The notes below the pieces were generated by a model. The model did no database searches and was not told the DNA's origin. It was given only the letters and a program-made list of their open reading frames with translations. From NCBI GenBank assembly GCA_027346925.1, contig DAIERH010000051.1, positions 1 to 12,713 on the forward strand: a DNA stretch of 12,713 bases, given 5' to 3'. The position numbers were made by a program, and so were the translations under genes. Origin of the DNA: Geobacter sp. GTDB taxonomy: Bacteria > Desulfobacterota > Desulfuromonadia > Geobacterales > Pseudopelobacteraceae. Shown here one piece after another: positions 1-6,417 of this stretch (its first letter is position 1; each line of letters opens with the position of its first letter).

Positions 1-504
1 TTGCTGCAACAAGGCATTATTGTGAGGATTGTGGCAATTCCTGCACTTGTTGACAGCCTGCGAGCTGACATAAGCTGCTGTGCTCATGTTATCCCAGATG
101 ACCGGCGATGCCTGAATTGCCGGCGTCAGATTCGGGAAGTGGGCAGCGCTGGGCTGCAAATCCGCATCCGGCGAATTTCTGTGACATTCCACGCTGCAAA
201 TCCCCGCTGCATCGGGATTCGGAAACGGGATTGGCCCGACTCCCCAATGGAGGCTGCCGGGGCCATGGCAGTCCTGACAGGCCACCAGTTGAGGGCCTAT
301 GGCGTGGGGGGAAGCATTCCATTCGGAGACAATGTTTGTCCCGGTTACCGTGTCCAGCGTGGTTGCATGACAATTGGTACAGACGGTATTGTCGAGTACC
401 GTCGCTACTGTTGCGGGAGTTCCCTTATTGCTTGACCCGCATCCGCCAGTGAGAGCGGAGAAGAGGAATAATACTGGGACGCCCAATAGAATTTTCCTAC
501 ACAT
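1..504 (-). CDS. Multiheme c-type cytochrome, predicted lipoprotein (C-terminus beyond window edge)
   Basis: The 168 visible codons encode an exported electron-transfer protein. The N-terminus (MCRKILLGVPVLFLFSALTGGC) is a lipoprotein-type signal with the likely lipidated Cys at residue 22, followed by GSSNKG. Haem-attachment motifs are CTNCH (42-46), CQDCH (76-80), CSVECH (103-108, three residues between the cysteines) and CRNCH (154-158), the last followed by NPHNN. Extra histidines such as SPHA (65-68) and SLHW (84-87) could be distal haem ligands. ATG at 502-504 is preceded by GGAGGTC at about 7 nt, which supports this start. The reading frame is open to base 1, so more haems may follow. 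In metal-reducing bacteria such lipoproteins sit in the periplasm or outer membrane and carry respiratory electrons outward. That role here is inferred; the subfamily is not identified. Confidence 0.88.
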   Translation of the reverse strand, partial: MCRKILLGVPVLFLFSALTGGCGSSNKGTPATVATVLDNTVCTNCHATTLDTVTGTNIVSEWNASPHAIGPQLVACQDCHGPGSLHWGVGPIPFPNPDAAGICSVECHRNSPDADLQPSAAHFPNLTPAIQASPVIWDNMSTAAYVSSQAVNKCRNCHNPHNNALLQQ

Positions 505-1101
505 AGCTGACCTCCTTCACCTTATGTTTGATTCGTGCCATCTAGGTTCCTCTCCTCTGTCTTCATAAATGGTTTCAGCGGATTTTCAGACAAGGGCATT
601 GAGCCGGTAAAAAGCAGTATCCAAGCCAGCCCATCGACTGGGATGACAGTTTGATTATGCGGCATGTTACGGTTGCGGGGCGCCTTGTAGCGGAGACAGA
701 ATTCAGACAGCCGGAAGGGTCGCGCCACGGCCTAGGTAAGGGTAAACGTTAGACAGCAATTGATCTTTTTATTCAACAGTTCACCCTTTTAACTTATAGA
801 TTTAATAGAGCACAAAATATATTCAAATAGTACTTTGTCAAGTAATAATTTAAAATTATTTGTTTAATCACTTATGTTTGTTGTGTTTTGACTGGATATT
901 GTAGCGCATATAGTTACATCATAATTACAATAAAACTACTTTTTCGTAATTATTTATGTAAATACTGTTTGAGTGTGATTGAATATATTATTTTATATAT
1001 AATTATATTTTATATAAATTGCTAAATACTTGGATATTTTGTCAATAACTTGCAATTAGATTACGATATAATGGTTTTTTTGTAATTATTGACATAATTG
1101 A
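505..1101. other. Intergenic region with AT-rich island; no gene seen
   Basis: No reading frame here has a good start, ribosome site and recognisable protein. Bases 505-760 have ordinary composition and form the upstream region of the minus-strand cytochrome gene. From about 761 composition changes sharply: 63 of 300 bases are G or C in 781-1080 (21%), with runs of alternating A/T near 985-1020. A TATAAT at 1067-1072 lacks a matching -35 and is expected by chance in such DNA. No GEMM-type riboswitch core was found upstream of the cytochrome. The island could be a regulatory or curved-DNA segment, or a remnant of acquired DNA. Confidence 0.6.
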
Positions 1102-1276
1102 CCTGAATCCGTGACGCCTGAATGGCGTATCGAGCGAAATGCCGGAGTAATCGCCGCCCGTAACGATTCATGCCGGCTTTGCCGGGTGAACAACGTCCAG
1201 GTTGTGAATCCAGCCTGAAGCGCCGGGACTTGGGCATTCTAAGTGAGAGAAGCCGTGAAGGCGTCACGGATTCAGG
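1102..1276. mobile_element. MITE-like element, 175 bp, with 18-bp terminal inverted repeats and 5-bp target duplication
   Basis: The ends are perfect inverted repeats: CCTGAATCCGTGACGCCT at 1102-1119 and its reverse complement at 1259-1276. The bases immediately outside are identical, ATTGA at 1097-1101 and ATTGA at 1277-1281, as expected for a target-site duplication. The interior encodes no transposase and is rich in small hairpins: ACGCC/GGCGT (1114-1118/1124-1128), CCGGC-TTT-GCCGG (1173-1185), ACAAC/GTTGT (1190-1194/1201-1205) and CCGTGA/TCACGG (1253-1258/1264-1269). This is the architecture of a non-autonomous miniature transposable element. The parent transposon family cannot be assigned by eye. 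It sits at the edge of the AT-rich island. Confidence 0.8.
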
Positions 1277-1676
1277 ATTGAGTAAACATACATGCCCCTT
1301 CTCTTTTCAGAGCGTGAAGTCAACAAAGCACCTCAACTCTGCCACCCGAGGGTGATGAGTTCCGAGCATTTGATACACCTATGCGTTGAGTCCCCTGCAT
1401 ATCAGGTAACCCCTCACTGCGAGATCGTCGAAACCAGGAATGGACGTTGGAGAGGATCAATAACTGAAAACTACCGTCTGGGGCGGGTCAAAATTTCTCA
1501 AGACTTTCGCAGGCAGGGCTGACTTCAAGCATGTGAATTTAGCGTGGCTCGCCGCCCTCGCCGTTAACCGGGTTTGTCCTTGACAGCCCCCGGAGGGACG
1601 GTTACAAACAACCCAACTTTTTGCCGCACAACCGGGGGAACGCGGTTGCATACCATCAAGCATCAAGGACTCCACC
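1277..1676. other. Intergenic region; no convincing gene
   Basis: About 400 bp separate the MITE-like element from the EamA gene. Frames on both strands are short, without ribosome sites or recognisable domains, so I call no gene. An imperfect stem-loop lies at about 1335-1361 (AACTC/GAGTT outer stem, CACC/GGTG inner stem). The stretch 1440-1570 could be a decayed gene remnant, but I cannot identify a parent. The distal part holds a good promoter for the downstream gene. Confidence 0.5.
1580..1608 (+). promoter_or_regulatory. Candidate sigma-70 promoter for the EamA transporter gene
   Basis: A consensus TTGACA (1580-1585) is followed after exactly 17 bp by TACAAA (1603-1608, 4 of 6 matches to TATAAT). 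Transcription would begin near 1615, giving a leader of about 60 nt before the ATG at 1677. Confidence 0.55.
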
Positions 1677-2564
1677 ATGAAGCTCCCTGTCCGTATGGCA
1701 TTCCTCGCAGCATTCGCCATGATCGCCTTCGCGGCCAACTCGCTCCTGTGCCGGATGGCGTTGAAGAACACCGGTATCGATGCAGGCAGCTTCACGTCCA
1801 TACGCATTGTTTCCGGCGCGGTCGTCCTCTGGCTGATTGTGTGCGCGAGAGGCATGGCACATGGCTTGAAGGGAAGCTGGCGCTCTGCTCTGGCATTGTT
1901 CGTCTATGCTGCCGGTTTTTCCTTTGCCTATGTGAACCTGCCCACCGCGGCCGGGGCCTTGGTGCTCTTCGGCGCAGTCCAGGCAACCATGATTGGCTAC
2001 GGTCTGTGGACAGGTGAAAGAATGGTGGGGGTGCAGGTGGCCGGGCTCTGTGCAGCCTTTGCCGGATTGGTCGCCCTGTTGCTTCCCGGCTTATCGGCAC
2101 CGCCATTGTTCAGTTCGGCATTAATGCTGGCCGCCGGCGTTGCCTGGGGTATCTATTCCCTGCGGGGAAAAGGCGCTGGCGATCCGACGGTTGCCACGGC
2201 GGGCAATTTCCTGCGCGCCGTGCCTTTTGCCGCGCTCTTGTGGGCAGCAATGGGCACCCATGTCTCGCTGGACAGAACAGGGGTCTGGTATGCGGCGGTC
2301 TCGGGCGGTTTGGCCTCGGGGGTGGGGTATGCACTGTGGTATGCCGCGCTGCCGGGGTTGAAGGCGACGAATGCGGCGATCATGCAGTTGAGCGTTCCCG
2401 TCATTGCGGCCGTGGGAGGCGTCATGTTCCTCGGAGAGGCCATCACGCTCCGGCTCCTGCTGAGTTCTGCCGGAATTCTCGTGGGGATTGGGCTGGTAAT
2501 CATGTCAAGGAAGGAGAAGGTGATATCCATCACTGGCGGCCGCGGGCCAACAGCATCACCTTGA
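1677..2564 (+). CDS. EamA/DMT-family transporter (10 TM permease)
   Basis: This 295-residue, strongly hydrophobic protein has the size and layout of drug/metabolite transporter superfamily permeases: two tandem EamA repeats of about five helices each, at roughly residues 8-135 and 145-282. Typical features are the N-terminal AANSLLCRMAL helix, the GAVQATMIGYGLWTGERM segment in the first repeat, and the SVPVIAAVGGVMFLGEAITLR-like segment (abbreviated) in the second, the usual signature near the end of EamA domains. It ends in a basic cytoplasmic tail (SRKEK). Family members export metabolites or amino acids across the inner membrane; the substrate here is unknown. AAGGA at 1665-1669, 7 nt before the ATG, fits the start. 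It appears monocistronic: a promoter lies upstream and a terminator follows. Confidence 0.9.
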   Translation: MKLPVRMAFLAAFAMIAFAANSLLCRMALKNTGIDAGSFTSIRIVSGAVVLWLIVCARGMAHGLKGSWRSALALFVYAAGFSFAYVNLPTAAGALVLFGAVQATMIGYGLWTGERMVGVQVAGLCAAFAGLVALLLPGLSAPPLFSSALMLAAGVAWGIYSLRGKGAGDPTVATAGNFLRAVPFAALLWAAMGTHVSLDRTGVWYAAVSGGLASGVGYALWYAALPGLKATNAAIMQLSVPVIAAVGGVMFLGEAITLRLLLSSAGILVGIGLVIMSRKEKVISITGGRGPTASP

Positions 2565-2609
2565 TCCGTTCGCCCCGAGTCACCGTTGCGGCCGCCCCGC
2601 CCCAAAGAA

Positions 2610-2632
2610 AAAGCCCGCCAAAAGCGGGCTTT
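2610..2632. terminator. Bidirectional intrinsic terminator between convergent genes
   Basis: A perfect 9-bp stem, AAAGCCCGC (2610-2618) and GCGGGCTTT (2624-2632), encloses the loop CAAAA. On the minus strand the stem is followed by a T-rich tract (complement of AAAGAAAAA, 2604-2612), so it is strongest for the rubrerythrin-like gene. On the plus strand the tract is only a few T. It lies 45 bp past the EamA stop and about 65 bp past the minus-strand stop. Confidence 0.85.
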
Positions 2633-2697
2633 AGGGGTCCATTGAAAACGTTCAGGGACTTGGAATTAACTGATTGCTGTTAGCTCCGAGGCCCTTA

Positions 2698-3153
2698 TTA
2701 TCCTTCCAGCCCTTGCAGCTTTTCCGTGATTACCCGCAGGTGCTCGATCTCCTCGTTGCGCAGCGCCTCCAGCATCGCCTTGCCGTCCGCATCGCCGGTC
2801 CTGGCGATCAGCTCCTCGTAGTAAGCCATGCCGCGCTTCTCGATGCCCTGGGCGATCCTGAGGGCCTCGATATCGTCGGTGTCCAGCGTCACCCGGTGTT
2901 CGTCGTCGCCGGCCGGCGCCAGGTCGAAGGTGGAGCCGCCGTAAAAGACCCAGCGGCCGCTTTCGTGCAGCGAGGTGTACAGCTCGGTCAGCTTGAGGTA
3001 ATGCCCCTCCTCGGTCTTGGCCAGCCACCTGAAGATACGCTTGCCGGCCGGGTTGAAGGTCTTGTGCTCGGCCTTGACGTAGAAATCGAAGGTCTCCTTC
3101 TCCAGCTCGATGGCGCGCATGATGGCATCGAGCATCTCCTTGCTTTGACTCAT
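2698..3153 (-). CDS. Rubrerythrin/ferritin-like diiron protein without a rubredoxin domain
   Basis: The 151-residue, mostly helical cytoplasmic protein has the four-helix diiron pattern of the ferritin-like superfamily (COG1633 type). Candidate metal ligands are Glu18/Glu20 in AIELEKETFDFY, E48xxH51 in KTEEGHY, Glu105 in GIEKRGMAYY and E135xxH138 in NEEIEH. There are no cysteines, so the rubredoxin-like iron site of classical rubrerythrins is absent. Relatives reduce peroxide or handle iron in anaerobes; this role is inferred. The ATG is preceded by AAGGAG (3162-3167) at 8 nt. It is transcribed alone and converges on the terminator at 2610-2632. Confidence 0.85.
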   Translation of the reverse strand: MSQSKEMLDAIMRAIELEKETFDFYVKAEHKTFNPAGKRIFRWLAKTEEGHYLKLTELYTSLHESGRWVFYGGSTFDLAPAGDDEHRVTLDTDDIEALRIAQGIEKRGMAYYEELIARTGDADGKAMLEALRNEEIEHLRVITEKLQGLEG

Positions 3154-3218
3154 GGGTCAGTCTCCTTGGTCGCTGTGTATTCTTGTTTCATTTTGCAATC
3201 ATGATGGTACTAAAACCA

Positions 3219-3292
3219 ACCACCCCCAGCGCCTCCTTGTCAAGGAGGGGAGCTTGAAATCCCCCTCCTGGTTAGGAGGGGTTAGGGGTGGT
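3219..3292. repeat. Nested palindromic intergenic repeat
   Basis: The outer arms are ACCACCCC (3219-3226) and GGGGTGGT (3285-3292). Inside are two perfect hairpins: CCTCCTT/AAGGAGG (3232-3238/3242-3248, 3-nt loop) and CCCCTCCT/AGGAGGGG (3262-3269/3274-3281, loop GGTT). The layout resembles short REP-like repeats that occur in many copies in bacterial genomes; copy number cannot be seen from one window. The right arm overlaps the 3' end of the HAD gene. It may also act as an RNA structure behind that gene. Confidence 0.7.
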
Positions 3293-3932
3293 CAGATGTA
3301 AGCAACTCCTCCAGCCGCAGCAGCTGTTCCACGTTCTGGCTGAGGAAGACCGGGCATCCCTTCTGCTCCGGCAGACGCAGATCCACGTCGTAACGGTCGC
3401 CGACGAACAGCACCTCGGCCGGCGCCCGCCCGATTGTTGCCAGGATCCGCTCCAGCATGCCCTCGTCCGGTTTGGCCCGCCACGCGTCGTCGATGGCGAA
3501 GACACGGCTGAACAGGCCGTCCAGCCCCAGGTACTCCAGGATGCGCATCGTCAGGACCCGGTTGTTGTTTGTGTAGAGGTACAGGCCGAACCGCTCCCCC
3601 AGGTGCGAAAGCAGGGCGACCACCCGTTCGTCCCGCATGAGGTGCGCTTCGGGGCGCAGCTGCTGCTCGAACCAGGCGTGCAGGTCGCGAACAGTGCCCC
3701 CCAGCGAGGTGCAGACGGCGGAGAGGGTCTGGACGGTGCCGCTCTCCTCGGCCAGGCGGATGCGGGTGGCGTCGATCAGCATCTGGGCCTCGTCCGGGCT
3801 GACCCCCCTGGCAGCGGCCATGTACACGGCGGCCTGTTCCTGGATGGTGGCGGCAAAGGACTGGGAGACGTACAGGGTGCCGTCCAGATCGAAGACGATA
3901 TCCCGGATGACGGTGACAGGAGGCCGGGACAT
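3282..3932 (-). CDS. HAD-superfamily hydrolase, pyrimidine 5'-nucleotidase-like
   Basis: This 216-residue cytoplasmic phosphatase carries all four HAD motifs: motif I DLDGT (nucleophile Asp15, acid/base Asp17), motif II Thr121 in YLYTNNN, motif III Lys154 in WRAKPDEGM and motif IV GDRYDVD with Asp179 and Asp184. A helical cap of about residues 25-95 lies between motifs I and II (subclass I type). The DLDGTLY start with a following Ser/Phe resembles SDT1-type pyrimidine 5'-nucleotidases, but the substrate is not certain. Its ATG follows directly on the TAG of the methyltransferase gene, with GGAGG inside that gene's end, so the two are probably translationally coupled. The last codons (SDHP and TAA) lie inside the palindromic repeat at 3219-3292. 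Confidence 0.88.
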   Translation of the reverse strand: MSRPPVTVIRDIVFDLDGTLYVSQSFAATIQEQAAVYMAAARGVSPDEAQMLIDATRIRLAEESGTVQTLSAVCTSLGGTVRDLHAWFEQQLRPEAHLMRDERVVALLSHLGERFGLYLYTNNNRVLTMRILEYLGLDGLFSRVFAIDDAWRAKPDEGMLERILATIGRAPAEVLFVGDRYDVDLRLPEQKGCPVFLSQNVEQLLRLEELLTSDHP

Positions 3933-5078
3933 CTATCCTCCGATCCCGCGCCGGCAGAGCAGGCGGGGCTCAGCCACGCCCCTGGACTGGATCAGCACCC
4001 GGAAGGTGTCGCCCATGCCCCCCTCGGGCATGATCAGCCGCTTGAGGGTCATGCGCAGCCGCAGCTTCTCCTCCTCCGCTACCGGGGAGCGTTCGACCTC
4101 CTCGATCTCCTCGACAATCCCGGCCGACAGCAGGAAGCGGTACTGCTCGCCGAACCAGACCGCTTTCAGGCCCAGTTCCTCGCCCCGTTGCATCAGGGTG
4201 GTGAAGTCCACATGGGAGGTGATGTCCTGCTGCCCCAGGCGGATGTAGGGGTTCTCCTCAACCTGGTGGCGGTGGTAGCAGAGCAGCGTCCCCCGGCCGC
4301 GGCGCGGGGCGAAGAGTTCTGCAGCGGGAAAGCCGTAGTCGATGGTCAGGATGAAGCCCCGTTCCAGGGCGCGGCTGGCGGTTGCCAGCCATTCCGGGCC
4401 GGCCAGGTTGATCTCGGCCTGCTGGCCGGGATGGAGCTGGATGGCGAGGCGCCCCAGGTAGTCGCTTATGGCCGGATTGGAGAGCGGCCCCAGTTCCTCG
4501 GCCAGTTCGCCGTCACCGAGGGTGACGTAGATCTCCCGTAGCCCCACGGGGGTCATCTGTACCCGGTGCACCGGCAAGGCGTCGATCAGTTCGTTGGAGT
4601 AGAGGCAGCCGCTGAAGCGGAAGCTGCCCGAGGCGAACTCCTCCGGCGAGAGCCAGCGCACCCGTTCGCGGTGGGCAGCCAGAAGCGCTGACTGGGCGGC
4701 CTCCAGGGAGGGCTCCCGCTCCACCAGCACCAGGCCGAGGCCGGCGTACATGTCCGGCTCCCGCTCGGCCAGAAAATCCATTATGTCGCACGCCAGGCGG
4801 CCGTTGCCCGCACCGCACTCCACCAGGGTGAACGCAGCGGGAGAGCCCATGCAGCGCCACATCTGGGCCATCTCCCGGGCGATGACCCGGCCGAATGCCG
4901 CATGCACCGAGATGCTGGTGTAGAAGTCCCCCTCGGTGCCCACCTTGCGTCCGGGCGAGGTGTAGTACCCCAGCCCCGGCTCGTAGAGGCAGGCCTCCAT
5001 GAAGGCGGCAAAGGTGATCCTGCCCTGGCTGGCTATCCGTTCAATCATTATCCTTTTGAGTTGCGAATCGTCCGTCAT
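3933..5078 (-). CDS. SAM-dependent methyltransferase, MidA/NDUFAF7 family (COG1565)
   Basis: The 381-residue protein shows the hallmarks of the DUF185/COG1565 family: YEPGLGYYTS (32-41), GTEGDFYTSISVHAAFG (47-63), the SAM-binding glycine loop VECGAGNGR (86-94), the YSNELIDALPVHRV segment near residue 160, LTIDYG, and the segment GTLLCYHRHQVEENPY leading to QDITSHVDFT. Eukaryotic relatives methylate an arginine of a respiratory complex I subunit; the bacterial substrate is not established, so a role in complex I maturation is only suggested. The ATG has AGGAA about 6 nt upstream. It is the first gene of a two-gene operon with the HAD phosphatase, expressed from the promoter at 5113-5141. Confidence 0.9.
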   Translation of the reverse strand: MTDDSQLKRIMIERIASQGRITFAAFMEACLYEPGLGYYTSPGRKVGTEGDFYTSISVHAAFGRVIAREMAQMWRCMGSPAAFTLVECGAGNGRLACDIMDFLAEREPDMYAGLGLVLVEREPSLEAAQSALLAAHRERVRWLSPEEFASGSFRFSGCLYSNELIDALPVHRVQMTPVGLREIYVTLGDGELAEELGPLSNPAISDYLGRLAIQLHPGQQAEINLAGPEWLATASRALERGFILTIDYGFPAAELFAPRRGRGTLLCYHRHQVEENPYIRLGQQDITSHVDFTTLMQRGEELGLKAVWFGEQYRFLLSAGIVEEIEEVERSPVAEEEKLRLRMTLKRLIMPEGGMGDTFRVLIQSRGVAEPRLLCRRGIGG

Positions 5079-5112
5079 GGGTTCCTGGTTCCGGTTCAGA
5101 TAAAGAGCATCA

Positions 5113-5141
5113 TTTATAATTCACGCCACCGCTCTTGTCAA
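5113..5141 (-). promoter_or_regulatory. Sigma-70 promoter for the methyltransferase-HAD operon, overlapping the upstream stop codon
   Basis: On the minus strand, TTGACA (5141-5136, perfect) and TATAAA (5118-5113, 5 of 6) are separated by exactly 17 bp. The predicted start is near 5106, giving a leader of about 28 nt. The TGA stop codon of the WYL gene (5140-5138) is part of the -35 box, so this promoter sits at the very end of the preceding gene. Confidence 0.75.
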
Positions 5142-6172
5142 ACATGCCGCTTGTCACCCTTGTCCTGCTTCTTGTCCTTGCTGCGGTAAAACTCCCGCAT
5201 CTCGCGCACGTGGCGCTTCACCTCGCGCCGCAACTCCGGCGGCTCCAGCACCTCCGCATGGGCGCCGTAGGACAGTATCCAGGAGACCAGCTCCTTTTCC
5301 CCGGCCGCCTCGAACTCCAGGGTCACCCGCCCTTCCCGGTCGGTCCTGACCTTCTGGCCCGGCATCCACAGGCGTTCCCGCACGCTGGGGGCGACCTCGG
5401 GCGAGAAGCGGACCCGCACCCGCATGGGTATGTCGCTCACCAGGCCGAAGGCGCTCTTGAACTGGGACTCCGGCTCGTAGCCATTGGGGATGTCGAAGCG
5501 CTGCCGGGTAACCTCGACCCCCCGCACCCGCTCCAGCGCGAACAGGCGCATACCGCCGCGGTTGTGGGCGTACCCCAGCAGGTAGATGCCCCCTTTATGG
5601 AACACCAGGGTATAGGGATCGACCTCGTACTCCTCGGTCGCCTCGCGCCCCTGCTTGGCGTAGAGCAGCCGTATCCGGTACTGGTGCAGCAGGGCGCGCT
5701 GCAGCCCTTCCACATGGGCCCCTGCTGCGGAATAATCCCGGGCCCCATGCAGGATCGGCAACGAGACCCGCGCGATGCGCTCCAGGTGGGCGGCATAGCG
5801 GTCGGGCAGTACCGAGGTGATGGTGCGGAAGAGCTCGTCGATCTCCTGCTGGAAGGGGGTGCCGGCCAGATGGACCCCCAGGGAACGCAACAGGTAGAGC
5901 GACATCAATTGGGGAAGGGTAAAGGTAATGGGGGGGATATTCCGGGATTTGGCCAGGAAGCCGTAGACTTTTTTCCCCTCCTGCCATTCGGAGGTCAGGG
6001 AATAGCCGGCCTCCTCCACGGCGTTCAGGTCGCGGTGGATGGTGCGCCGGTCCACGCCGCACTCCTGGGCCAGATCGTCCAGGGTCATGCCGCGCCGTGC
6101 CTCCAGCAGGCGGATGATGGTGTGCAGCCTGCCTGCCTGGGAATATTTCTTCGTTGGCTTGCCTTTTTGCAT
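5138..6172 (-). CDS. WYL-domain transcriptional regulator (HTH-WYL-WCX)
   Basis: The 344-residue protein begins with a basic MQKGKPTKKY stretch, then an HTH_11/DeoR-like winged helix at about residues 15-73 (RLHTIIRLLEARRGMTLDDLAQ, with VDRRTIHRDLNAVEEAGY as recognition region). A WYL domain follows (ligand-sensing fold, IYLLGY near residue 195, ending in ALERVRGV), then a C-terminal WCX domain (VRVRFSPEVA to the end, ending in HVREMREFY). WYL regulators sense nucleic acids or nucleotides and often control DNA-repair or anti-phage genes. The frame is open to a TTG at 6208, but ATG at 6172 has AAGGAGG just 4-5 nt upstream and is clearly the better start. The gene is divergent from the YqaA-GGDEF-RecD operon, which it may regulate. 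Confidence 0.88.
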   Translation of the reverse strand: MQKGKPTKKYSQAGRLHTIIRLLEARRGMTLDDLAQECGVDRRTIHRDLNAVEEAGYSLTSEWQEGKKVYGFLAKSRNIPPITFTLPQLMSLYLLRSLGVHLAGTPFQQEIDELFRTITSVLPDRYAAHLERIARVSLPILHGARDYSAAGAHVEGLQRALLHQYRIRLLYAKQGREATEEYEVDPYTLVFHKGGIYLLGYAHNRGGMRLFALERVRGVEVTRQRFDIPNGYEPESQFKSAFGLVSDIPMRVRVRFSPEVAPSVRERLWMPGQKVRTDREGRVTLEFEAAGEKELVSWILSYGAHAEVLEPPELRREVKRHVREMREFYRSKDKKQDKGDKRHV

Positions 6173-6183
6173 ATTCCCTCCTT

Positions 6184-6223
6184 GCCCAAATATAATTTCT
6201 CTATACAATGGCCGAAATATAAT
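6184..6223. promoter_or_regulatory. Pair of 13-bp direct repeats upstream of the WYL regulator; candidate operator
   Basis: GCCCAAATATAAT (6184-6196) and GCCGAAATATAAT (6211-6223) differ at one base and are spaced 27 bp start to start. They lie 12-51 bp before the WYL start codon, where an autoregulatory operator or the regulator's -10 region would be. On the minus strand each contains TATATT, but neither has a convincing -35. Binding by the WYL protein is an inference from position. Confidence 0.45.
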
Positions 6224-6240
6224 CCTGGAAAAATCATTTG

Positions 6241-6367
6241 AAACGCAAAGACACCAGGACGCAAATTAAAACAGCATGTTAGCCTGAAAAACCATCACCT
6301 GTCGGGTGAAAAACACGTCTTTTACAATGAACCGGTTTTCTTGGCCTCTTTGCGCCTTTGCGTTAAG
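6241..6367. repeat. Inverted intergenic repeat with AACGCAAAG arms
   Basis: AACGCAAAG at 6242-6250 reappears inverted as CTTTGCGTT at 6356-6364. Both arms are followed by further GCAAA-type units: ACGCAAA at 6259-6265 on the left and CTTTGCG at 6348-6354 on the right. From memory this 'acgcaaaggcgcaaag' type of sequence is a common dispersed intergenic repeat, often mis-called as a short TQRRKEAKK-like protein; copy number cannot be judged here. It fills most of the gap between the divergent WYL and YqaA genes. Confidence 0.6.
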
Positions 6368-6417
6368 TAATTGCCGCTTTCAGAATAATTCCTCATTTTG
6401 GAAGGTATTGTAGTCAA

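Noticed and set aside
749..757. GTTAGAC resembling an integron attC R' box
   Set aside because: No matching RYYYAAC box at a suitable distance, no cassette gene and no integrase.
505..780. Possible GEMM-type (c-di-GMP or cGAMP) riboswitch upstream of the cytochrome
   Set aside because: Neither the conserved GEMM-I core (such as ACGCAAAGCC) nor its receptor-loop layout was found on the minus strand between the gene and the AT-rich island.
1170..1522. Short plus-strand reading frames across and after the MITE-like element
   Set aside because: The first spans the transposon end and has no ribosome site; the second lacks a recognisable domain. Both fit chance frames or element-derived sequence.
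1855..1870. TGGCAC-N5-TTGA resembling a sigma-54 promoter
   Set aside because: It lies inside the EamA coding sequence, has a mismatch in the -12 GC element, and is not upstream of a gene.
3288..4541. Long plus-strand frame of 417 codons opposite the HAD and methyltransferase genes
   Set aside because: It is an antisense shadow caused by high GC content; the minus-strand genes carry clear HAD and methyltransferase motifs.
6173..6208. TTG-initiated extension of the WYL regulator by 12 residues
   Set aside because: ATG 6172 has a strong AAGGAGG site directly upstream; the extension would run through that site and the direct repeat.
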